Part shown: positions 6,671-13,326 of the stretch, piece after piece | Position numbering within the stretch: position 1 is the stretch's first letter | How the letters are laid out: each line of letters starts with the position of its first letter | Assembly (NCBI GenBank): GCA_002438865.1 | Contig: DJRJ01000046.1 | Location: forward strand, 1-13,999 | Origin: Clostridiales bacterium UBA6363 | GTDB lineage: Bacteria; Bacillota; Clostridia; UBA1381 | Length of the DNA: 13,999 bases | Direction of reading: 5' to 3' | The notes under the pieces: generated by a model | The model's input: only the letters and a program-made list of their open reading frames with translations | Database searches by the model: none | What the model was told of the DNA's origin: nothing | Program-made: the position numbers and the translations under genes

Positions 6671-8329
6671 TTACATTTCAATAAATTTAAACTGCGTTAC
6701 GTCAAACAATCCGCCGTCGGTTACGCGTATCTCGGGAATAACCGGCAACGGCAAAAACGCAAGCGCGAGAAACGGGTCGACGCCGTCCGATATGCAAAGC
6801 CCCTTTGCGGCTTTGTACAAATCATCATGTGCGGATATAACGTCCTCCGCACACTCCGCCGACATCAGTCCGGCAACGCCGAGCTTTAAAAAGCTCAAAA
6901 CCTTTCCGCCGGAGCATACGGCTATTCCGCCGTCCTTGCCGAGCGTATTGACGGCAAGCGCCATATCGGCGTCATTGTCGCCTATAACGGCAATATTGTG
7001 CGAATCATGACCTACGGACGAGGCAATTGCTCCGTTTGTTATCCCGTAGTTTGTCACAAATCCGAAGCCTTTCGTTCCGAGCTCGTGATGACGTTCAAGC
7101 ACGCACAGCTTTGAAAGCCTGTCGGTCTTTTTAGCCGTAACTTTTTTGGTTATAATGGCATGCGGTAAAAACTCTATTGCCGTAAGCGTGTCGGGTATAT
7201 CGCATTTGAATGTGTCTGCCGTTATATTGTCAAGGTGTACCGTTTCCGTAACGCCCTTGAAATACAGTGCCAAGGGACCGTCCGTGTGTACATCCTCTCC
7301 GTTTTCGGCGCACAGCACGCCGTCCTTGTATACGGAAACAATATTGTTAAGCTCAAGGCTGTCCGCAACAACAATGTCCGCCCTGTATGACGGTGCGATT
7401 GCGCCCTTGTCCTTAAGACCGTAACATTCGGCAGGATTAAGCGTTGCCATAATAATTGCGTCAATGGGATTTACTCCCAAGCCGACAGCTTTTTTAATAC
7501 AGTAATCTATACTTCCGTCCTGCTTTATCTCGCCTATAAATCTGTCGTCCGTGCAGAACATACATCTGCGCAGTGTGTATTGATTTATTCCCTTAAACAG
7601 CTTTTGTATATCCTTTGAAAGAGTACCCTCGCGCAGGGCAATGTACATTCCTTTCGATACCTTTTCGATAAGCTCGTCAACCTGTGAACATTCGTGGTCG
7701 GTTTTTATCCCGGCATCGGCGTATGCGTCAAGAGCATTGCCCGAAACAAGCGGAGCGTGACCGTCAATATGCTCAAGACACAGCTTGTTTAAGACCTCCT
7801 CGTCACCGCCGCATACGGCAGGATAATTCATCATCTCGCCTATGCCGAAAAATCCTTTGGCAAGGCGCTGTGTGTCGGCGGAGTTAAGCTTTGCTCCCGA
7901 ATGTTCAAAGTCCGTTGCCGGAACACACGAGGGAAGCATAAAAAGTATGTCCATAGGTGCATACTCGGCAAATGATTTCATAAAATCAAGTCCCGTTTCT
8001 CCGCATACGTTGGCAATTTCATGCGGGTCGGCTATTGCGGTGGTGACGCCGTGCGGAAGCGTTATGCGTGAATATTCCGGCGGTGTAACCATTGACGATT
8101 CGATGTGCAGATGCGAGTCGATAAATCCGGGCATTATGTATTTGCCCGTAACATCAACGTTGTTTTCGCAGTCATAACTGCCCACTCCGCAGATGTATCC
8201 GTCTTTTACGGCAACGTCCGCTTTTATGATCCGCCCCGTAAAAACGTCAACAACGTTTCCGCCTTTTAAAACCAAATCAAGCTTATCCCTGCCGCTTGCG
8301 GCGTCTATGAGTCTTTTAATATTTTTCAT
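6671..8329 (-). CDS. ade: Adenine deaminase
   Basis: A 552-residue amidohydrolase that converts adenine to hypoxanthine and ammonia in purine salvage. The metal-binding HLHIESS (His73, His75) follows PGFIDS. HGVTTAIADPHEIANV (93-108), DGHAP (189-193), TDHE (210-213) and CTDD (259-262) are the standard motifs of the AdeC family. A C-terminal domain carries GHDSHN (440-445), also family-typical. Length is near the roughly 580 residues of the B. subtilis enzyme. The start is ATG at 8329, preceded by GGAGAG nine bases upstream. An open frame extends further, but its extra residues do not resemble the family. It is read in the same direction as thiT. A sigma-A-like promoter and structured leader lie upstream. 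Confidence 0.95.
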   Translation of the reverse strand: MKNIKRLIDAASGRDKLDLVLKGGNVVDVFTGRIIKADVAVKDGYICGVGSYDCENNVDVTGKYIMPGFIDSHLHIESSMVTPPEYSRITLPHGVTTAIADPHEIANVCGETGLDFMKSFAEYAPMDILFMLPSCVPATDFEHSGAKLNSADTQRLAKGFFGIGEMMNYPAVCGGDEEVLNKLCLEHIDGHAPLVSGNALDAYADAGIKTDHECSQVDELIEKVSKGMYIALREGTLSKDIQKLFKGINQYTLRRCMFCTDDRFIGEIKQDGSIDYCIKKAVGLGVNPIDAIIMATLNPAECYGLKDKGAIAPSYRADIVVADSLELNNIVSVYKDGVLCAENGEDVHTDGPLALYFKGVTETVHLDNITADTFKCDIPDTLTAIEFLPHAIITKKVTAKKTDRLSKLCVLERHHELGTKGFGFVTNYGITNGAIASSVGHDSHNIAVIGDNDADMALAVNTLGKDGGIAVCSGGKVLSFLKLGVAGLMSAECAEDVISAHDDLYKAAKGLCISDGVDPFLALAFLPLPVIPEIRVTDGGLFDVTQFKFIEM

Positions 8330-8380
8330 AATGCTGTACTCTCCATTCCAAATCATAGCGTGAAAAAAGCGCAAAGCTTG

Positions 8381-8415
8381 CCTTCTTGGGGGGTATACTC
8401 CAAAACCCCGAAAGG
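8381..8415 (-). promoter_or_regulatory. Imperfect hairpin in the ade leader
   Basis: In the ade leader CCTT/AAGG ends (8381-8384/8412-8415) enclose a GGGG/CCCC stem, so the 35-base segment can form an interrupted hairpin. The neighbouring minus strand CACCTCCTTT (8420-8411) matches the anti-Shine-Dalgarno end of 16S rRNA; on the + strand it reads as a perfect ribosome site. No known riboswitch class is recognised. Confidence 0.35.
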
Positions 8416-8464
8416 AGGTGAGATGTGCAGTGTTTTTTCCACGTTCCGTTTTTAACAAATAAAA

Positions 8465-8490
8465 AGCCGCACATTGTGAGATGTGCGGCT
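8465..8490 (-). terminator. Intrinsic terminator after thiT and inside the ade leader
   Basis: AGCCGCACAT and ATGTGCGGCT form a perfect 10-bp stem with a six-base loop. On the minus strand it is followed by TTTTTATTTGTT. It lies about 50 bases after the thiT stop and so should end thiT transcription. It also lies just downstream of the predicted start of the ade promoter, so it could attenuate ade. There is no T-run on the + strand. Confidence 0.85.
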
Positions 8491-8502
8491 CACCTCACAA
8501 TT

Positions 8503-8531
8503 ATTATACCTTGCGAGGGGAAAATTTTCAA
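8503..8531 (-). promoter_or_regulatory. Sigma-A-type promoter upstream of ade
   Basis: On the minus strand, TTGAAA (8531-8526), a spacer of exactly 17 bases and a perfect TATAAT (8508-8503). Transcription should begin near 8496, about 167 bases before the ade start. The box lies right after the thiT stop at 8539. Confidence 0.7.
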
Positions 8532-8538
8532 GTATTTT

Positions 8539-9105
8539 TTAACCGTTTACCTTGTCGGCTTCCTTTTTTATAAATGCCGAAAGTGCGGCAAGAACAACAG
8601 TCGTTATAATTATTTCGGGAATCATATACGAACCGTTGTATACAAGCGAATATCCGAGAACGGTCTGTCCTTCGTCGGCGTATACGCCCCAGATGAGTAT
8701 TCCCGAAAGAATGTGGCATATGTATCTGAGAGTTGTTACGATAAATCCCGAAACGGGGATTGCCCATATCTTTTTGCCGAGCAGTCTGTAGAAAATTCCT
8801 GCCGTGCCGAGAACGCCGAATGCGAGAATGTAATCAAGCATTATAACAAGGAAAAAGTTTAAGAATGTTTGTGTGGGGGGCGGATAAAAGCCTGTCATCA
8901 TCTGTATGAGAGCAAATACAACGCCCGATAAGAGTCCCCATTTGTAATCAACGATTATTGACGCAGCCACAATCGGCACCATGCTTGCAAGCGTAATCGA
9001 GCCGCCCTGGAGCCAGGGTGCGGGGAGCGCTTTCGAAACAAACATCAGTACGACCGACAAAGCCGTCAGCAATGCGCATAATGTGAGTTTTTTTGTTTTT
9101 GTCAT
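8539..9105 (-). CDS. thiT: ECF transporter thiamine S-component ThiT
   Basis: A 188-residue membrane protein with about six membrane helices, the size of ECF S-components. It binds thiamine and works with the shared EcfA/EcfT module, whose genes are not in this window. Residues recalled as thiamine-binding in Lactococcus ThiT (His125, Trp133, Tyr146, Asn151) have counterparts at a constant offset of six: His131, Trp139, Tyr152 and Asn157, in the context YICHILSGILIWGVYA. The Glu-Tyr pair at 84-85 is replaced by Asp91-Tyr92. The TPP riboswitch upstream supports the substrate. Start ATG at 9105 has AAAGGAAGGA about six bases upstream. A terminator lies downstream. Confidence 0.92.
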   Translation of the reverse strand: MTKTKKLTLCALLTALSVVLMFVSKALPAPWLQGGSITLASMVPIVAASIIVDYKWGLLSGVVFALIQMMTGFYPPPTQTFLNFFLVIMLDYILAFGVLGTAGIFYRLLGKKIWAIPVSGFIVTTLRYICHILSGILIWGVYADEGQTVLGYSLVYNGSYMIPEIIITTVVLAALSAFIKKEADKVNG

Positions 9106-9132
9106 AAAAAATCCTTCCTTTCGTAAAAAAAA

Positions 9133-9163
9133 TCGGGGATTAAACCCAAGCGGTAATCTCCGA
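9133..9163 (-). terminator. Expression-platform terminator of the thiT riboswitch
   Basis: On the minus strand TCGGAGATTA (9163-9154) pairs with TAATCCCCGA (9142-9133) with one A-C mismatch and an 11-base loop. A run of eight T follows (9132-9125). It lies between the aptamer and the thiT ribosome site, as expected for a transcriptional off-switch. A competing pairing exists: GTTAAACC in the aptamer (9221-9214) with GGTTTAAT (9146-9139), which covers part of the right arm. Confidence 0.8.
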
Positions 9164-9184
9164 AAAAACTCACAATATATAAAT

Positions 9185-9275
9185 ATATTCCTACGCCGGC
9201 ATTATCCGTATCAGGTTTAACGGGTCGAAATCCTCAATTTCCTCTCAGCCTTTGTAAAAAGCTCCCCGAATATTC
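9185..9275 (-). ncRNA. TPP riboswitch (THI element)
   Basis: Read on the minus strand, the conserved elements occur in order: CGGGGAGC at the 5' side, GGCTGAGA, ACCC, ACCTGAT, then GCCGGCGTAGGAA at the 3' side. P1 is ATATTC (9273-9268) with GAATAT (9190-9185). This is the standard TPP aptamer. It controls thiT, whose product brings in thiamine. Binding of TPP should keep ACCTGAT in the aptamer and let the downstream terminator form. Confidence 0.97.
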
Positions 9276-9284
9276 TTTTTCTAC

Positions 9285-9313
9285 ATAATAACACAAAAAA
9301 ACAAGCGTGTCAA
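9285..9313 (-). promoter_or_regulatory. Sigma-A-type promoter of the thiT riboswitch transcript
   Basis: On the minus strand a perfect TTGACA (9313-9308), a 17-base spacer and TATTAT (9290-9285). The predicted start near 9278 falls at the 5' edge of the TPP aptamer. Confidence 0.8.
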
Positions 9314-9420
9314 TACCCCAAAAAGCTTTAATGTTTTTTTAATATATTAATAAATAAAATATCAAATGTGAATGAATTGTAAATTATAGGCGCAAAGCCG
9401 GTCCGAGGGAGTTTTTGTTA
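9314..9420. other. AT-rich divergent intergenic stretch
   Basis: This part lies between the thiT promoter and the promoter of the export operon. It holds no supportable gene. A perfect palindrome TTAATATATTAA is at 9339-9350. Near the right end is CCGGTCCGAGGGA (9398-9410), which recurs imperfectly at 9467-9480. Confidence 0.6.
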
Positions 9421-9450
9421 TTGACATACGGGCGCATACAATGGTAAAAT
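9421..9450 (+). promoter_or_regulatory. Extended -10 sigma-A-type promoter of the export operon
   Basis: A perfect TTGACA (9421-9426), 18 bases, then TAAAAT (9445-9450) preceded by TGG (an extended -10). The start should be near 9457, giving a leader of about 128 bases before the adaptor gene. The perfect palindrome AACCGGTT (9465-9472) lies just after the start and could be an operator. Confidence 0.75.
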
Positions 9451-9528
9451 AGGTACAGATTTGAAACCGGTTCGGGGGGATGGGTTTCGGAAAGAAGATG
9501 ATGTTGATTGTTAATAGCCGTGTTAATT

Positions 9529-9570
9529 AAAGACTGATTTGTTGGTCTTTCTTTTTATGTAAAAAATCAG
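9529..9570 (+). promoter_or_regulatory. Alternative hairpins in the leader of the export operon
   Basis: AAAGAC (9529-9534) can pair with GTCTTT (9545-9550), followed by CTTTTT, a weak terminator-like form. CTGATTT (9534-9540) can pair instead with AAATCAG (9564-9570), just before the GGAGG ribosome site (9574-9578). The two share C9534, and the second isolates the right arm of the first in its loop, so they compete. Stems are short. Confidence 0.35.
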
Positions 9571-9584
9571 ATGGAGGCGGAATA

Positions 9585-11363
9585 ATGAAACTGAAAACCC
9601 GAAAAAAGGACGTCGGTGACGGAAAGAAAAAATTTATATCGTATGACAAGGAAACAAAGCGCATACAGATAGGCAAAAAGCGCATAAAGCGCAGAACTTT
9701 TTTGATAATTGTGATTGCACTGGTATTGATTATCGGCGGCTGTACCGCAATGGCGGTAAAAAAGAGCAAAAGCAAGCCTGAAATGACATTTGTCACGGCG
9801 AACGTTGAACGCCGTGATATAGAAAATACGATTTCATCTTCATCAACGCTCGAGGCAAACGATACATATGATGTAACGGCGCTCGTTACGGGAGAAATAC
9901 TTACAGATACCTTTAACGAGGGCGATACGGTAAAGAAAGACGATGTTTTGTACACAATCGAATCAACTACCGCCCAAAACGGCGTCAAGACAGCGCAAAA
10001 CGCTCTTTCAAAGGCGCAGAATTCGTATAACGAGGCGGCAGATTCGGCAGGCAATCTGTCGGTGAAGTCGAACTATTCGGGAAAAATAAGCAAAGTACAC
10101 GTAAAAACGGGCGATATGGTGCAGAACGGCGGAGCCGTTGCGGACGTTTACGATGACAGCACAATGAAACTGCGCCTGCCGTTTAATGAAAATGACGCAA
10201 ACTCGATTTACAGAGGAGAAAGCGCAAAAATAAAGGTTGCAGGCTCAAGCGATACCCTTTGGGGAACGGTAACGGAGGTAAGCGGTGCAACGGTTGCGAC
10301 AAGCAATCACGCAATAGTAAAGTACGTAACCATAACCGTCACAAATCCCGGTGCGCTTACTTCAAGCGATAAGGCTACCGCAGAAGTCGGCAATGTTGTG
10401 TGCAGCGATATAGGCACATTTGAATACATTACATCGGGAACCATAACGGCAAAAACGTCAGGTAAGGTTGCGGCGGTAAACGTATCCGATAATGACAGAG
10501 TATATTATAATCAGACGGTGGTACAGCTTACCTCGGAGAATATAGAGAATACGCTCAAAAATGCACGCCTTTCTCTCGACGACGCAAAAATATCGCTTGA
10601 AAAGGCACAGAAAACCCTTGAGGACTACACAATAAAAGCTCCTATTTCCGGCACTGTAATAGTGAAGAACAAAAAAGCCGGAGATAAGCTGGACAATTCG
10701 AGCGGCGGCTCATCGGCAATGAGCGCAGCATCATCGTCAAGCTCATCGGCAATGGCGGTTATTTACGATATGTCCTCATTAAAGATACAGTTAAGCATTG
10801 ACGAAACCGAAATACAGGACGTGCAGGTAGGACAGTCGGTAAGCATAACGGCTGACGCCGTACCGGGAAAAACATTTTCGGGAACGGTTGAGAAAGTCGG
10901 CGTTGACGGCACATCGTCAAACGGCGTAACAACATATCCCGTTAAGGTGGTTGTTACCGATTTCGGCGAGCTTTTACCGGGAATGAACGTCAATACCGAA
11001 ATAGTCGTATCCAGAGCGGAGAATGTTCTTGCGGTACCTCTGGGTGCGGTAAACAGAGGAAATATCGTCTATGTAAAGGGCGAGAAAACGGACGATAAGG
11101 ACAAAGCGCCCGACGGCTACAGAAGCGCAGAAGTAGAAACGGGAATAAACGACGATTCGTACATAGAGATAAAATCGGGACTCAGCGAGGGCGAGGAAAT
11201 CCGTGCCGGAATGGTAGCAACGGGAAATGACACCTCGGGCTCGGTAGAAAACCAGCAGATGGGCGGAATGCCCGGCGGCGGTATGCCGGGCGGCGGAGGT
11301 ATGCCCGGAGGCGGCGGTGGCGGAATGCCCGGCGGAGGCGGCCCCGGCGGCGGTATGAGATAA
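9585..11363 (+). CDS. HlyD/MacA-type efflux adaptor protein
   Basis: A 592-residue extracytoplasmic adaptor, larger than typical MacA-like proteins (about 350-450). A basic cytoplasmic tail (1-38) leads to one hydrophobic segment (39-52) that ends IIGGC, so either a membrane anchor or a lipoprotein with Cys53. Two similar modules follow. Each has a lipoyl-like half (TALVTGEIL, near 97-106; TSGKVAAV, 291-298), a helical hairpin (127-155; 319-347), a second lipoyl half (KSNYSGKISK; IKAPISGTVIV) and a barrel domain. The second lipoyl domain has a serine-rich insert (372-389). The tail (559-592) is Gly/Met/Pro-rich with repeated GMPGG. GGAGG is six bases before ATG. It should link the ATPase and permease encoded next to the export of a substrate that cannot be named from sequence. 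Confidence 0.88.
   Translation: MKLKTRKKDVGDGKKKFISYDKETKRIQIGKKRIKRRTFLIIVIALVLIIGGCTAMAVKKSKSKPEMTFVTANVERRDIENTISSSSTLEANDTYDVTALVTGEILTDTFNEGDTVKKDDVLYTIESTTAQNGVKTAQNALSKAQNSYNEAADSAGNLSVKSNYSGKISKVHVKTGDMVQNGGAVADVYDDSTMKLRLPFNENDANSIYRGESAKIKVAGSSDTLWGTVTEVSGATVATSNHAIVKYVTITVTNPGALTSSDKATAEVGNVVCSDIGTFEYITSGTITAKTSGKVAAVNVSDNDRVYYNQTVVQLTSENIENTLKNARLSLDDAKISLEKAQKTLEDYTIKAPISGTVIVKNKKAGDKLDNSSGGSSAMSAASSSSSSAMAVIYDMSSLKIQLSIDETEIQDVQVGQSVSITADAVPGKTFSGTVEKVGVDGTSSNGVTTYPVKVVVTDFGELLPGMNVNTEIVVSRAENVLAVPLGAVNRGNIVYVKGEKTDDKDKAPDGYRSAEVETGINDDSYIEIKSGLSEGEEIRAGMVATGNDTSGSVENQQMGGMPGGGMPGGGGMPGGGGGGMPGGGGPGGGMR
11262..11360 (+). repeat. GC-rich tandem repeat coding for GMPGGG units
   Basis: About 100 bases of imperfect repeats of the type GGNATGCCCGGNGGNGG encode the Gly/Met/Pro tail of the adaptor. 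It is far richer in G and C than the surroundings. Such repeats change length by slippage, so the tail may vary between strains. Confidence 0.8.
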
Positions 11364-11378
11364 GGAGGTATCGGCAGT

Positions 11379-12119
11379 ATGCCTCATTTGGTAGAATTAA
11401 CGGACATTTATAAAATATATCATATGGGCGATACGGAGGTACACGCACTTGACGGAATATCGCTCAATATAGACAAGGGCGAGTTTGTGGCGATAGTCGG
11501 ACAGTCGGGTTCGGGAAAATCCACCTGTATGAATATAATCGGCTGTCTTGACGTTGCAACAAGCGGTCAGTACCTCTTAAACGGCAAGGATATAAGCAAT
11601 TACACCGATGACGAGCTTGCGGCGGTGCGCAATAAAATGCTCGGATTTATATTTCAGCAGTATAATCTTATCGCAAAGCTTAACGTTATAGAAAACGTTT
11701 CACTGCCGCTTTTATACGGCGGTGTAAGCGACCGTGAGCAAAAGGAGCGTGCAATGGCGGCTCTGGAAAAGGTCGGCCTTGCGGACAAGGCAAAAAATCT
11801 GCCCTCACAGCTTTCGGGAGGACAGCAGCAGCGTGTGTCGATAGCGCGTGCGCTTGCGGGCGACCCCTCCGTAATACTTGCCGACGAGCCTACGGGTGCG
11901 CTCGATTCCCGCACGGGACGTGAGGTTATGCAGTTTCTGAAGCAGCTGAACGACGAGGGAAATACCATAGTTCTTATAACCCACGATAACTCGATAGCCG
12001 CCCAGGCGAAGCGGATAGTCCGCATAACGGACGGACATATCGTATATGACGGCCCCGTTTCGGGCGATAAGATAGTAGCGTCGCAGGATCGTGCGGGCAT
12101 AGAGGAGGGTGAAGCGTAA
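11379..12119 (+). CDS. MacB/LolD-type ABC transporter ATP-binding protein
   Basis: A 246-residue ATPase. Walker A GQSGSGKST (41-49), Q-loop FQQYNL (Gln93), ABC signature LSGGQQQR (145-152), Walker B VILADEP (165-171) and the switch histidine His202 are all intact. The preceding HALDGISLNIDKGEFVAIVG and the YNL context place it in the MacB/LolD/FtsE group, which powers FtsX-type permeases. AAGGAGGT (11362-11369) overlaps the adaptor stop and is nine bases before ATG. The stop overlaps the next start in TAATG. It should hydrolyse ATP at the inner face of the membrane for the permease encoded next. Substrate unknown. Confidence 0.95.
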   Translation: MPHLVELTDIYKIYHMGDTEVHALDGISLNIDKGEFVAIVGQSGSGKSTCMNIIGCLDVATSGQYLLNGKDISNYTDDELAAVRNKMLGFIFQQYNLIAKLNVIENVSLPLLYGGVSDREQKERAMAALEKVGLADKAKNLPSQLSGGQQQRVSIARALAGDPSVILADEPTGALDSRTGREVMQFLKQLNDEGNTIVLITHDNSIAAQAKRIVRITDGHIVYDGPVSGDKIVASQDRAGIEEGEA

Positions 12120-13306
12120 TGGGTTTCGGAAAAAGCTTTGCAATGGCGATTTCGAGTATTATAAACAATAAAGTGCGTGCCTTTCTCACAATGCTCGGCA
12201 TTATAATCGGTATAGCGGCGGTAATAATACTTGTAAGCATTATGAACGGTCTTACGGGTATGATAACGGACACCTTCGAGGAAATGGGTACGGAAACAAT
12301 AAGCGTATCAATTATGTCGAGAGCTACAACCAAAAAGGTTGAACCGCAGGAAATGTTTGACCTTGTAAACGAAAACCCCGAGCTTTTCAGCGCCGTGTCG
12401 CCTATGGTAACGATGAGCGGTACGGTAAAAACAGCCGAAAGCGGCGATGATTCCATAACCGCATCGGCGCAGGGCGTAAGCGAAGAGTATGCGGATATGA
12501 AAAGCCTTGATTTATCGTTCGGGCGTTTTATTCAGTATGTAGACTGCGACCGTGAGGAAAAAGTCTGCGTAATCGGCTCGTACGAGGCGAGATATTTCTT
12601 CAACAGTGCGTCAGCCGCTTTGGATAAAACATTAAAGATAAACGGCGAGCTGTACCGCATAGTCGGCGTACTGGAGGAAACGGAGGACTCAACACAGTCC
12701 TCGGCGGACGACTGTATTTATATACCGTACACCACAGCCGCAAAGGCAAACAAATCGGCAACTATTTCAAGCTACACCTTATCGGCGGCAAATAAAGACG
12801 TTGTAAACGACGCCGTAAGCAAGGTCAAGGAGCTTTTGAACAGGAAAATCGGCGATGAGGATTACTATAATGTTGTTTCGATGATGTCCATGATTGAAAA
12901 AATGGAGGACATTATGGGCAGTATGAGTACCGTTCTTGTTGCGATAGCCGGTATTTCACTGCTTGTAGGCGGTATAGGAATTATGAATATTATGCTTGTA
13001 TCGGTAACGGAGCGCACAAGGGAGATAGGTATAAGAAAATCCCTGGGCGCAAAGCAAAAGGATATAATGCTGCAGTTTGTCATAGAGGCGGGAACGGTAA
13101 GCTGTATAGGCGGAATTATAGGAATTATAATCGGTTCTGTGGTGTCACTGCTTGCCGGAAAGCTTTTGAATCTGTCGGTAAGTCCGTCCGCAAGCGCAAT
13201 TGTGCTTGCGTTCGGGGTATCGGTCGGAATAGGTATAGCGTTCGGATTTTTGCCGGCTAAAAAGGCGGCAAAGCTTAATCCTATCGACGCTCTGCGGTAT
13301 GAATAA
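12119..13306 (+). CDS. FtsX-type ABC transporter permease (MacB-like)
   Basis: A 395-residue permease with the MacB layout: one helix near the N-terminus (about 22-42, in the context NKVRAFLTMLGIIIGIAAV), a large extracytoplasmic domain (about 45-265), and three helices near the C-terminus (about 268-292, 317-347, 358-380). The coupling segment TEREIGIRKSLGA-like (here TERTREIGIRKSLGAK) is the best conserved motif. LNPIDALRYE closes the protein, as is usual. Start overlaps the ATPase stop, with GAGGAGGG upstream, so ATPase and permease are translationally coupled. Length is normal for Gram-positive MacB-like permeases without a fused ATPase. Expected to act mechanically with the adaptor. Confidence 0.94.
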   Translation: MGFGKSFAMAISSIINNKVRAFLTMLGIIIGIAAVIILVSIMNGLTGMITDTFEEMGTETISVSIMSRATTKKVEPQEMFDLVNENPELFSAVSPMVTMSGTVKTAESGDDSITASAQGVSEEYADMKSLDLSFGRFIQYVDCDREEKVCVIGSYEARYFFNSASAALDKTLKINGELYRIVGVLEETEDSTQSSADDCIYIPYTTAAKANKSATISSYTLSAANKDVVNDAVSKVKELLNRKIGDEDYYNVVSMMSMIEKMEDIMGSMSTVLVAIAGISLLVGGIGIMNIMLVSVTERTREIGIRKSLGAKQKDIMLQFVIEAGTVSCIGGIIGIIIGSVVSLLAGKLLNLSVSPSASAIVLAFGVSVGIGIAFGFLPAKKAAKLNPIDALRYE

Positions 13307-13326
13307 AAATGGAGGGTTTTAAGCTT

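Noticed and set aside
8330..8500. A purine riboswitch before ade.
   Set aside because: The conserved purine aptamer loops and junction were not found on the minus strand.
8425..8862. A + strand frame of 145 codons starting GTG after a perfect ribosome site AAAGGAGGTGA.
   Set aside because: Most of it lies antisense to thiT, the protein resembles no family and no promoter fits. The purine-rich site is better read as the complement of the structured ade leader. A ten-codon ATG frame at 8423 is also possible but unsupported.
9435..9442. CATACAAT, a perfect sigma-E-like -10 box before the adaptor gene.
   Set aside because: No matching -35 at the right distance, and the overlapping TTGACA/TGGTAAAAT pair is a better promoter.
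11262..11360. Repeated GC-rich units considered as a CRISPR-like or non-coding array.
   Set aside because: The units are in frame, code a Gly/Met/Pro tail and have no spacers.
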